NCBI RefSeq assembly: GCF_049240685.1
Contig: NZ_JBMLSD010000272.1
Coordinates: 1 to 6,239 of the forward strand
Direction: 5' to 3'
Source: Flectobacillus sp049240685
GTDB lineage: Bacteria; Bacteroidota; Bacteroidia; Cytophagales; Spirosomataceae
Length of the DNA: 6,239 nt
The position numbers and the translations under genes are program-made. Every line of letters begins with the position of its first letter. The first letter of the stretch is position 1. Positions 1-5,479 of this stretch are shown here, one piece after another. A model generated the notes under the pieces. It saw only the letters and a list, made by a program, of their open reading frames with translations. It searched no databases and had not been told where the DNA came from.

Positions 1-1609
1 CCAGCAATTCTTTATCATGATGATTTTTTACTTCTATCTTATTGTCGAAAAGCATCGTAGCGCCATTTTGTGAAGTATAGGCAGGCCATGCTGGTAAACC
101 TTTGTGTGAGGGGTTTCCCGTACGAGCAAAGTTAATCCAAGCCCAACTCATTTTATCTTCCAAGATTTTTGCTTCTTTGCCACCACCTGTCATTTCTTGA
201 CAACGGTCGATATTATTAAATACAAAACCCAATTCAATACAGTGAACAGCTTTATACATTCCATCATTTACTGGCGACTGCCAAGTAAATAGGTAGGCAT
301 ATACGGGAGCTCCTCCAAAATCTGCTTTTAAGTTTGCATGTTTTACCATTCCTGGTCTGAATGCTGCCAAATCTATATCGATATAATCAGATGGTTTTGT
401 GGTGTTTGGATAGGCCTTCTCAACCGCTTTCAAGTAAGCATCTGTTTGGTTGGCATAACGTATTTTGAGAAACTCTACGGCTTGTTCTTTGGTAAAATCA
501 CGAATGGCGGGATTTATTAGCGAAGCCATAAATTCGTTTTTGGTACAACCCACTAAAAAAGGGATATCCTTCGAAATGGCTAATCCCGCTGGGTCAACTT
601 GCTGGTAGGGCAAAAAGTCGCCATCATGAACTGGTCCCCAACCCAAACCACCACCCACAAATGCCTTCCCATCTTTTTTCATCTGCTCTTGAACTTTGGC
701 GATAGCTTTTTTGCTGGCTTCATTCAGCTTTTCGTAAGAGATTTTTTGTAGAGAATCTACCTGAGAGGGTTTCAGACCCAACACTTCCAGTAAGGCCTCT
801 CCGACTTTTCGACTATCTTCTTGCTCCAAAAAGCTTTGTCGATAGCTACCACTTTGATTAATTGCTTTATGAAATAATCCTTTGGCAGTAGGGGCATACA
901 TTAAGGTGGTTACTTTGGCTCCACCTCCTGATTGACCAAAAATGGTTACATTATTGGGGTCTCCACCAAAATTGGCAATATTGTTTTTTACCCATTCTAA
1001 TGCCATTACTATGTCCATCATTCCAACATTCGCTGATTTTTTATATTTTTCACCAAATGATGACAAATCTAAAAATCCAAGTACGTTTAGTCTATGATTG
1101 ATTGATACCACAACTACATCCCCTTTTTTGCTCAAATTTTCTCCTTCATAAGATGGCAACTCAATGGCTGAGCCTGCACTAAAGCCCCCTCCGTGTAACC
1201 ATACCATTACAGGTCTTTTTTTTCCATCATTTATCCCTTGTGACCAGATATTGAGAGTTTGGCAGTTTTCGTTGGAATAACCCCAATTATGATTAAAGGC
1301 AAATTCTAAAGGGTCAAATACCGTGGTGGTGGGGTCTGTAGGACAAACAGGGCCATAGGCTGTCGAGCTTCTAAGGTCATTCCATGCTTTGGGTCGTGTA
1401 GGAGGCATAAATCTTTCAGCTTGTGCATAAGGTATACCTTTATAAATGATGGTACCGTTGTGAATATAACCTCTCACTTTGCCCAAATCGGTATTGGTAA
1501 CGGCAATATTTTTACCTGCTACCAAGGGGTCTGCTTGAGCGCTTAATTTCGATGAAGTAGCCAATACGCTAACAGCTAGCAGGGCGCTCAGTAAAATATT
1601 TTTTTTCAT
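1..1609 (-). CDS. Exported type-B carboxylesterase (para-nitrobenzyl esterase-like), C-terminal end cut by window edge
   Basis: An alpha/beta-hydrolase of the carboxylesterase type B family, expected to hydrolyse carboxylic esters outside the cytoplasm. The reading frame is open for 536 codons from the ATG at 1609 to the left edge; only a short tail is probably missing, since the TMLFDNKIEVKN segment near the edge is typical of the family C-terminus. Residues 1-26 form a signal peptide (KK, a Leu/Ala-rich core, then AQA before Asp27). The family landmarks are all in one frame: Cys89 and Cys116 (the conserved disulfide, the latter in ENCQTLNIW), the oxyanion-hole HGGGF at 139-143, the nucleophile Ser227 in FGQSGGG, the acid Glu359 in GCTKNEFM, and His456 in VHCIELGFVF. 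The catalytic triad is therefore complete and the enzyme should be active. It is transcribed divergently from the MFS gene. The natural substrate cannot be read from the sequence. Recognition of the family is firm; the specific name is not. Confidence 0.95.
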   Translation of the reverse strand, partial: MKKNILLSALLAVSVLATSSKLSAQADPLVAGKNIAVTNTDLGKVRGYIHNGTIIYKGIPYAQAERFMPPTRPKAWNDLRSSTAYGPVCPTDPTTTVFDPLEFAFNHNWGYSNENCQTLNIWSQGINDGKKRPVMVWLHGGGFSAGSAIELPSYEGENLSKKGDVVVVSINHRLNVLGFLDLSSFGEKYKKSANVGMMDIVMALEWVKNNIANFGGDPNNVTIFGQSGGGAKVTTLMYAPTAKGLFHKAINQSGSYRQSFLEQEDSRKVGEALLEVLGLKPSQVDSLQKISYEKLNEASKKAIAKVQEQMKKDGKAFVGGGLGWGPVHDGDFLPYQQVDPAGLAISKDIPFLVGCTKNEFMASLINPAIRDFTKEQAVEFLKIRYANQTDAYLKAVEKAYPNTTKPSDYIDIDLAAFRPGMVKHANLKADFGGAPVYAYLFTWQSPVNDGMYKAVHCIELGFVFNNIDRCQEMTGGGKEAKILEDKMSWAWINFARTGNPSHKGLPAWPAYTSQNGATMLFDNKIEVKNHHDKELL

Positions 1610-1700
1610 GATTAAATAGGAGATTTTAATGTCTTTTCACAGGCAATAAACCCTGAAAAGTTTTTATTGAAATGGATAGTAAAAATAAAATTCTTCAATT

Positions 1701-1715
1701 GTCTCAATATGAGAC
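1701..1715. promoter_or_regulatory. Operator-like dyad GTCTCA-ATA-TGAGAC
   Basis: A perfect 6-bp inverted repeat with a 3-bp spacer, about 92 bp upstream of the esterase start codon in the divergent region. Its size and symmetry suit a dimeric transcription factor. It is not followed by a T-run on either strand, so a terminator role is unlikely. The binding protein is unknown; chance cannot be excluded for a 12-base match. Confidence 0.35.
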
Positions 1716-1944
1716 TATAGATGCAAATGTGCTAAAAAAAATGGAATTAATATAAAAAAATGTAAAATAAATGATACATAAGTAGTCGTACATCATTAGA
1801 TTTAAGTTTTGTGTTGAAGGCACAAGGCAAAGAGGGTTAAATGGTTTTTTAGTAATAATAGCTTTGTTTTTGTCAAAGGCTCATAACTGAATGCCCTAAG
1901 CTAAAAAAAAGCGTTTTTTATGAAATTATAAAGATCTATTACCG

Positions 1945-1992
1945 AAGGCCTACGGCTTACAGCCTTGAGCCGGGTACTTAAATTTAATTTTG
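1945..1992 (+). promoter_or_regulatory. Putative Bacteroidota promoter with upstream dyad for the MFS gene
   Basis: A -7 box TAATTTTG at 1985-1992 matches TAnnTTTG exactly. A TTG at 1965-1967 lies 17 bp upstream, within the 17-23 bp spacing reported for Flavobacterium-type promoters. The start of transcription would be near 1998, giving a leader of about 120 nt. Overlapping the -33 region is an inverted repeat AAGGC (1945-1949) / GCCTT (1962-1966) with a 12-nt spacer, which recurs with the same spacing upstream of the NIPSNAP gene. The dyad position suits a regulator touching the RNA polymerase site. Promoter assignment is by motif only. Confidence 0.5.
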
Positions 1993-2119
1993 TGTACAAA
2001 CTTATCAAAGATTGTATGGGTAAATATCCCTGCAACGTGCCTTTAATCAATAACTCTAATCATCAAAATGTTCGTTGGCAGGCCTTTTAGTCTGGGCAAT
2101 GTACCCTAAACTGTTTTTT

Positions 2120-3403
2120 ATGAATTCTAAAATTCCACAATACCGTTGGAGAATAGTTCTCTTACTTTTTTTTGCCACTACTATCAATTACCTCGACCGC
2201 CAAGTAATTGGTTTATTAAAACCCACTCTTGAAAAGGAATTTAATTGGAGCGAGTCTGATTATGGGCAGGTAATCATGGCCTTTACAGCGGCGTATGCGA
2301 CAGGTTTTTTATTTTTTGGTAGAATCATCGATAAGATTGGAACCAAGTTGGGTTATAGCATATCCGTCATTTGGTGGAGTTTGGCTGCGGTATTGCATGC
2401 GGCGGTAAGCTCAACTTTCGGTTTGGCTAGTATGCGGATGTTGCTGGGTTTGGGAGAATCAGGCAATTTCCCTGCTGCCATCAAAACGGTGGCAGAATGG
2501 TTTCCTAAAAAGGAACGTGCTTTTGCCACTGGTATATTCAATTCGGGGGCAAACATAGGTGCTGTTGTCGCACCAATTATGGTTCCATGGATTTTGGGTG
2601 CTTATGGTTGGCGCGAGGCTTTCATCATTACGGGAGGTGTTGGATTTATATGGTTGATTTTCTGGAAATTATACTATGAAACACCTACGAAGCATCCAAA
2701 ATTGAGTACTCAGGAATTAGCATACATCAATAGCGATGCCGATGAGCAAGAGCAAGAAAATACTGAATCTGTTAAATGGATAAAATTATTTGGTATCCGT
2801 CAAACTTGGGCTTTTGTTTTTGGTAAAATGTTTACTGACCCTATTTGGTGGTTTTTTCTTTATTGGTTACCTTCTTATTTTGCCGAAAGATTCCAACTCG
2901 ATTTGAAAAAGCCTAGTATCGAGCTAATTGTAGTATATACTGCTACCACAATTGGCAGTATCGGTGGTGGTTATTTATCAGGTTATTTAATCAAAAAAGG
3001 TTGGACTGTTTTTAGAGCTCGAAAAGCATCTATGTTGAGTTTTGCGGTGGCGGTTGTGCCTGTATTTTTTGCTCAATACTGCACCAATATTTGGCAAGCC
3101 GTTGGATTAATCGCCTTGGCTATGGCGGCGCATCAGGCTTGGAGTGCCAATATTTTTACTACTGCCTCGGATATGTTCCCTCGCAAAGCAATTAGTTCTG
3201 TTGTGGGTATTGGTAGTATGGCTGGCTCGGTAGGGGGGATATTGTTTCCTATTTTGGTAGGCTATCTTTTGGATTCGTACAAAAAAGCAGGCGATATAAA
3301 TATTGGCTATAATGTCATTTTCATTATTTGTTCGGTGGCATATTTACTTGCTTGGATGGCTATGCATTTTTTTGCTCCTAAAATGGAAAAAGTAAAATTG
3401 TAG
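2120..3403 (+). CDS. MFS transporter, anion:cation symporter family (ExuT/hexuronate-like)
   Basis: A 427-residue inner-membrane permease with about twelve hydrophobic segments, the usual size for the family. It most resembles the ACS group (ExuT, GudP, DgoT relatives), which import organic anions such as hexuronates or aldonates with protons. Visible landmarks: NYLDRQ in TM1 (23-28), MFS motif A as GRIIDKIGTKLG between TM2 and TM3 (67-78), GLGESGNFP in TM4 (110-118), a hydrophilic acidic central loop at about 185-228, and DPIWWFFLYWLP in TM7. Asp26, Arg27 and Glu113 occupy the places of the charged residues that couple proton and substrate in DgoT; this is by family analogy. The start is uncertain: ATG 2120 gives the normal N-terminus (MNSKIPQYRWR), ATG 2099 adds seven residues, and a TTG at 2075 would add fifteen; none has a Shine-Dalgarno sequence. 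Substrate is inferred only. Terminated at 3482-3511. Confidence 0.9.
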   Translation: MNSKIPQYRWRIVLLLFFATTINYLDRQVIGLLKPTLEKEFNWSESDYGQVIMAFTAAYATGFLFFGRIIDKIGTKLGYSISVIWWSLAAVLHAAVSSTFGLASMRMLLGLGESGNFPAAIKTVAEWFPKKERAFATGIFNSGANIGAVVAPIMVPWILGAYGWREAFIITGGVGFIWLIFWKLYYETPTKHPKLSTQELAYINSDADEQEQENTESVKWIKLFGIRQTWAFVFGKMFTDPIWWFFLYWLPSYFAERFQLDLKKPSIELIVVYTATTIGSIGGGYLSGYLIKKGWTVFRARKASMLSFAVAVVPVFFAQYCTNIWQAVGLIALAMAAHQAWSANIFTTASDMFPRKAISSVVGIGSMAGSVGGILFPILVGYLLDSYKKAGDINIGYNVIFIICSVAYLLAWMAMHFFAPKMEKVKL

Positions 3404-3406
3404 ATT

Positions 3407-3469
3407 AATGTGGTATAATTGGGTTTAATGATGTAAATTGTCATTACATACCCAGATTACCACCACATT
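3407..3469 (+). repeat. Long imperfect hairpin just after the MFS stop codon
   Basis: Starting four bases after the MFS stop, four nested complementary segments line up: AATGTGGT (3407-3414) with ACCACATT (3462-3469), TAAT (3416-3419) with ATTA (3456-3459), TGGGT (3420-3424) with ACCCA (3450-3454), and TAATGA (3426-3431) with TCATTA (3441-3446). Together this is about 23 base pairs around a 9-nt loop with small bulges. There is no T-run directly behind it, and a separate terminator follows, so it may protect the mRNA 3' end or be a degenerate palindromic repeat. Confidence 0.6.
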
Positions 3470-3481
3470 TTAAATGTTATT

Positions 3482-3511
3482 AAAAGGCTACTCAAACGGT
3501 AGCCTTTTTTT
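3482..3511 (+). terminator. Rho-independent terminator of the MFS gene
   Basis: GGCTAC (3486-3491) pairs with GTAGCC (3499-3504) around a 7-nt loop. The stem is preceded by AAAA and followed by seven T residues (3505-3511). This is a canonical intrinsic terminator about 80 bp after the MFS stop, and it separates the transporter from the next gene. Confidence 0.88.
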
Positions 3512-3556
3512 GGGATAAATAATCGAATATTTATTTAGACTTATTTTAAATAACTA

Positions 3557-3587
3557 TTGTGTTGTAATGAATCTCCTATTAACTTTG
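3557..3587 (+). promoter_or_regulatory. Putative Bacteroidota promoter for the 116-residue gene
   Basis: TTG at 3557-3559 and TAACTTTG at 3580-3587 match the -33 and -7 elements with a 20-bp spacer. Transcription would start near 3593, about 20 nt before the ATG at 3614. Its location directly behind the MFS terminator supports an independent transcription unit. Confidence 0.55.
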
Positions 3588-3613
3588 TAGTGTTATCAAA
3601 AAGTAAACAATTT

Positions 3614-3964
3614 ATGGCGTATTCAGCATTACACGAGTTATATCAAAATTCAAAAGGAAGTACTTATCAATGTGATTTGACTAACCGAATTCATGTGCAA
3701 TTCAATGGGATGCTTGCTATTTTTAGGATTCAAGATTTTTTGGCTTTTCGCAGAAAAGTTTTGTCGGTAGATATTCATGAAATGATATTTAATTTATCCG
3801 ATAATTTTGATTATGAGTTAGTAGAAGCTCCTCAGGCACAGCTTTCTTGGAAGCTGACGCTTTGTGAAATTGTACAGTTGCGTGATTTGCTAGATGGAAC
3901 AAAGTTTGTGCTCATGCTCAATAGTATGATTTGTGAAGTTCTGGGAGAAAGTGCGATTGCTTAA
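3614..3964 (+). CDS. Small conserved-looking protein of unknown function (possibly DUF6686-like)
   Basis: A 116-residue protein without signal peptide or membrane segment, so probably cytoplasmic. I do not know its function. The pattern near the N-terminus (LHELYQNSKGSTYQC, then hydrophobic strands and FLAFRRKV) recalls a small Bacteroidota family, DUF6686, of about 100 residues; this is from memory and tentative. The cysteine pair I would expect in that family is not kept here (Cys26 is followed by DLTN, with no CxxC). The C-terminal half (SWKLTLCEIVQLRDLLDGTKFVLMLNSMICEVL) looks like an alpha-helical segment with regular hydrophobic spacing. The ATG at 3614 is preferred over a TTG at 3557 in the same frame, because the latter lies inside the -33 element of the likely promoter and adds a Cys-rich stretch without family character. 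Leader is A-rich without a Shine-Dalgarno sequence. It appears monocistronic. Confidence 0.8.
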   Translation: MAYSALHELYQNSKGSTYQCDLTNRIHVQFNGMLAIFRIQDFLAFRRKVLSVDIHEMIFNLSDNFDYELVEAPQAQLSWKLTLCEIVQLRDLLDGTKFVLMLNSMICEVLGESAIA

Positions 3965-3990
3965 GAGCCGCAACAGATAAAAATTATTCA

Positions 3991-4048
3991 ATAAACGACA
4001 AATCGCCCTATAAGGATATAACTCCTCATAGGGCGATTTGTCGTTTAT
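3991..4048. repeat. Hairpin with a perfect 21-bp stem
   Basis: Positions 3991-4011 are the exact reverse complement of 4028-4048. Within the 16-nt loop a further AGGA (4013-4016) / TCCT (4023-4026) can pair, leaving a 6-nt apical loop. It begins 27 bp after the stop of the small gene. There is no T-run after it on the plus strand, so it is not a canonical intrinsic terminator, although a stem this long may still stop or slow transcription or block 3' exonucleases. It could also be a small palindromic repeat element. Confidence 0.85.
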
Positions 4049-4079
4049 GATTTCATAAAAGATATCTATTTTTCTTTGG

Positions 4080-4180
4080 TTTAAGGCCTAAAGCCTGTTG
4101 CCTTAAAATTAAAATTTATTTTGCGTACCACGTTCTATGATAAATCATGGTAGATACTGTTTTAATTCTTTCTAGTTTTG
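4080..4180 (+). promoter_or_regulatory. Putative promoter region of the NIPSNAP gene with upstream dyad
   Basis: TTTAAGGC (4080-4087) and GCCTTAAA (4100-4107) form a perfect 8-bp inverted repeat with a 12-nt spacer. Nine bases on, TTATTTTG at 4116-4123 is a one-mismatch -7 box followed by CGTACCA, closely like the MFS promoter core TAATTTTG-TGTACAA. A second box, TAGTTTTG at 4173-4180, matches TAnnTTTG perfectly but has no clear -33 element. Either would give a leader of about 75-130 nt. Which one is used cannot be told from sequence. Confidence 0.4.
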
Positions 4181-4258
4181 TTAAGTTTATCAGTAAAAAA
4201 CAATCCTTTCTTGTTTTAACTATATATCCAAACATTATTCACTAATTATACTAAAAAG

Positions 4259-5065
4259 ATGAAACATGTATTCAGTACCAAACTTGTGCTTGTATTGGCA
4301 TTGTTGATTTCAATCCTTCAAGTTACAGACTCCTTTGCGGTAGCACCCAAACGCGATTTTTATCAACTGATTATTTATAAATTAAAAACAGCCGAGCAAG
4401 AGTCTCGTCTTGATAATTATCTTCAAAATGCCTATTTGCCTGCCATGCATCGTGCTGGAATTGAAAAGGTGGGTGTATTCAAGCCAATCCTTGCTCCTGA
4501 TGCAGCCGAGCCCGCTGAGAAATTGGTATATGTATTTATTCCGTTCAAGTCTCAAGATGAATGGTCAAATTTGGAGGCAAAATTAATGAAAGATAAAACT
4601 TATCTGGAAGAAGGCAAAGACTATATCGATACCCCTTGGGACAAGCCAGTTTATTCTCGCATGGAATCTATCTTGATGAGAGCTTTTGTTGATCAACCTC
4701 ATTTCCAAATGCCCAATTTATCAGGTCCAAAATCTGAGAGAGTATATGAATTTAGAAGTTATGAAGGACCTAGCGAAAAGTTGTATGTAAACAAAGTAGA
4801 TATGTTTAATGCAGGTGGCGAGGTGAAATTATTTAAAAGGTTAAACTTTAATGCGGTATTTTATTCTGAGGTAGTTTCGGGGGCTGCCATGCCAAACTTA
4901 ATTTATATGACTACTTTCGAAAATAAGGCTGATAGAGATGCTCATTGGAAGGCCTTCAGTGCTGACCCTGAATGGAAAACCTTATCGTCTATGCCCAAAT
5001 ATCAGCATAATGTTTCTAAAAATGATACTCGATTTTTAAGACCTACAGATTATTCAGATATTTAA
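4259..5065 (+). CDS. Exported protein with two NIPSNAP-like halves
   Basis: A 268-residue protein of the NIPSNAP family, whose members adopt a ferredoxin-like, dimeric alpha/beta-barrel fold; the biochemical role of the bacterial members is not established. Residues 1-27 form a signal peptide (MKH, a long Leu/Val/Ile core, SFA or AVA before the mature chain), so the protein should be exported to the periplasm, with no lipobox cysteine. The first half (about 34-125) carries FYQLIIYKLK, AYLPAMHRAGIEKVGVFKPI and VYVFIPFKS; the second (about 160-262) carries RVYEFRSYEGPSEKLY, FNAVFYSEVVSG and the strongly family-like MTTFENKADRDAHWKAF. The ATG at 4259 follows an A-rich leader (CTAAAAAG). It appears to be a single-gene unit. 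Its upstream region resembles that of the MFS transporter, so the two may be co-regulated. Family assignment is firm; function is open. Confidence 0.9.
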   Translation: MKHVFSTKLVLVLALLISILQVTDSFAVAPKRDFYQLIIYKLKTAEQESRLDNYLQNAYLPAMHRAGIEKVGVFKPILAPDAAEPAEKLVYVFIPFKSQDEWSNLEAKLMKDKTYLEEGKDYIDTPWDKPVYSRMESILMRAFVDQPHFQMPNLSGPKSERVYEFRSYEGPSEKLYVNKVDMFNAGGEVKLFKRLNFNAVFYSEVVSGAAMPNLIYMTTFENKADRDAHWKAFSADPEWKTLSSMPKYQHNVSKNDTRFLRPTDYSDI

Positions 5066-5126
5066 GAAAAATCTTTATCGAAAACATCCATCTTTCCGAA
5101 AGTACAAATTGATACTTTGTTCTAAG

Positions 5127-5181
5127 TTTTCATTCTAGCAGTAAAGGCCTAGTGATTGCGTCTCTATTGCTAGAATGAAAA
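5127..5181. repeat. 14-bp perfect inverted repeat downstream of the NIPSNAP gene
   Basis: TTTTCATTCTAGCA (5127-5140) is exactly complementary to TGCTAGAATGAAAA (5168-5181), and three more pairs including a G-U wobble can extend the stem inward. The remaining loop is about 21 nt. It lies about 60 bp after the NIPSNAP stop and may end its transcript, but no T-run follows on the plus strand. Confidence 0.65.
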
Positions 5182-5286
5182 GTTTATAAGCATGTCTCAT
5201 TCGCTCAATCGCTAGATTGATACGACTCCTGTTTTGTATTCTGGCTAATAAATGAATAATTTAACTTGTAATTTTGTTTTGAAATA

Positions 5287-5369
5287 ACCATTCTTATCTA
5301 TAAATTTACTTACCTACCATTCTACATAAGGCCCACACTTATAAATTGCCTACCATTTTACACCATTTC
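5287..5369. repeat. Cluster of four ACCATT motifs, two within a longer direct repeat
   Basis: ACCATTCT (5287), ACCATTCT (5316), ACCATTTT (5352) and ACCATTTC (5362) all lie in the same orientation. The middle two belong to a 14-base direct repeat, CCTACCATTYTACA, at 5313-5326 and 5349-5362 (13 of 14 identical, 36 bp apart), and each of these is preceded by TATAAATT (5299 and 5340). Such iterated sites upstream of a repressor gene suggest protein binding, but no binding protein is shown. Confidence 0.5.
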
Positions 5370-5413
5370 AACGAATATTATCAGATAAAGTGCGAAATCA
5401 TGACTAAATATGG

Positions 5414-5439
5414 TATTTTTGTACAATGTTTTTGCACAA
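5414..5439 (+). promoter_or_regulatory. Repressor promoter -7 box overlapped by paired TTGYACAA sites
   Basis: TATTTTTG at 5414-5421 is an exact TAnnTTTG box; no good -33 element is visible. Overlapping and following it are two copies of TTTTTGYACAA (5416-5426 and 5429-5439), 13 bp apart with one mismatch. The core TTGTACAA (5419-5426) is a perfect 8-bp palindrome and TTGCACAA (5432-5439) nearly one. The placement over the -7 box and the transcription start would suit repression, possibly by the S24 repressor itself. Confidence 0.45.
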
Positions 5440-5479
5440 ATAATGCGTGTTCACTTTAGGAATTAGATATATATATACA

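Larger units (their letters stand above)
1610..2119. other. Divergent intergenic region between esterase and MFS transporter
   Basis: About 510 bp without a convincing gene, very AT-rich, which must hold the promoters of both flanking genes. Seen in it: a 15-bp dyad at 1701-1715; a TAGCTTTG box at 1859-1866 on the plus strand that matches the Bacteroidota -7 consensus but has no evident -33 partner; a weak TTGTG/CACAA pair at 1809-1825; an A-tract/T-tract pair at 1905-1919; and the dyad-plus-promoter element at 1945-1992 upstream of the transporter. On the minus strand the closest -7 match for the esterase is CACATTTG (1731-1724), with one mismatch and no clear -33, so the esterase promoter is not assigned. 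Confidence 0.7.
3965..4258. other. Intergenic region between the 116-residue gene and the NIPSNAP gene
   Basis: Just under 300 bp without a gene. It holds the perfect-stem hairpin at 3991-4048 and, from 4080, the dyad and promoter-like sequences upstream of the NIPSNAP gene. A second dyad at 4135-4150 (ATGAT-aa-ATCAT core, 4137-4148) lies close to the expected transcription start. Confidence 0.7.
5066..5479. other. Repeat-rich intergenic region before the S24 repressor
   Basis: About 410 bp without a recognisable gene. In order: a small inverted repeat AAAGTA/TACTTT at 5099-5118; a 14-bp inverted repeat at 5127-5181; a short TCAATC-gcta-GATTGA hairpin at 5205-5220; a -7-like TAATTTTG at 5269-5276 without a clear -33; four ACCATT motifs at 5287-5369; and the repressor promoter with paired TTGYACAA sites at 5414-5439. 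The density of repeats suggests regulatory DNA in the half next to the repressor. Confidence 0.7.

Noticed and set aside
338..520. Plus-strand open frame of 60 codons
   Set aside because: It lies antisense inside the esterase, whose minus-strand frame carries the catalytic residues; no start context or protein character.
1618..1642. AGGAGATTTTAATG on the plus strand, resembling a Shine-Dalgarno sequence with start codon
   Set aside because: The frame is only six codons long (MSFHRQ) and ribosome binding by Shine-Dalgarno is not the norm in this group.
1905..1919. AAAAAA-gcg-TTTTTT as a possible terminator
   Set aside because: The stem is only A-T pairs with no GC core and no gene ends upstream on either strand at a sensible distance.
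2353..2556. Minus-strand open frame of 67 codons
   Set aside because: It is antisense to the TM3-TM5 region of the transporter and has no independent support.
3557..3613. Upstream TTG start giving 19 extra residues on the 116-residue protein
   Set aside because: The TTG is the likely -33 element of the promoter, and the predicted transcript begins downstream of it.
5144..5151. Third intergenic AAGGCCTA, as a further copy of the shared upstream element
   Set aside because: It lacks the GCCTT arm at 12 nt and the promoter core. AGGCCT also occurs inside coding DNA (for example near 412 and 4949), so the 8-mer alone is not informative.
5287..5369. ACCATT cluster as a CRISPR array or replication-origin iterons
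   Set aside because: The repeats are short and unevenly spaced (29, 36 and 10 bp), there are no Cas or Rep genes, and the position fits a promoter region better.
5447..5479. GTG start giving 11 extra residues on the repressor
   Set aside because: The added residues (MFTLGIRYIYT) do not fit XRE-type N-termini, whereas ATG 5480 gives the usual distance to the helix-turn-helix.
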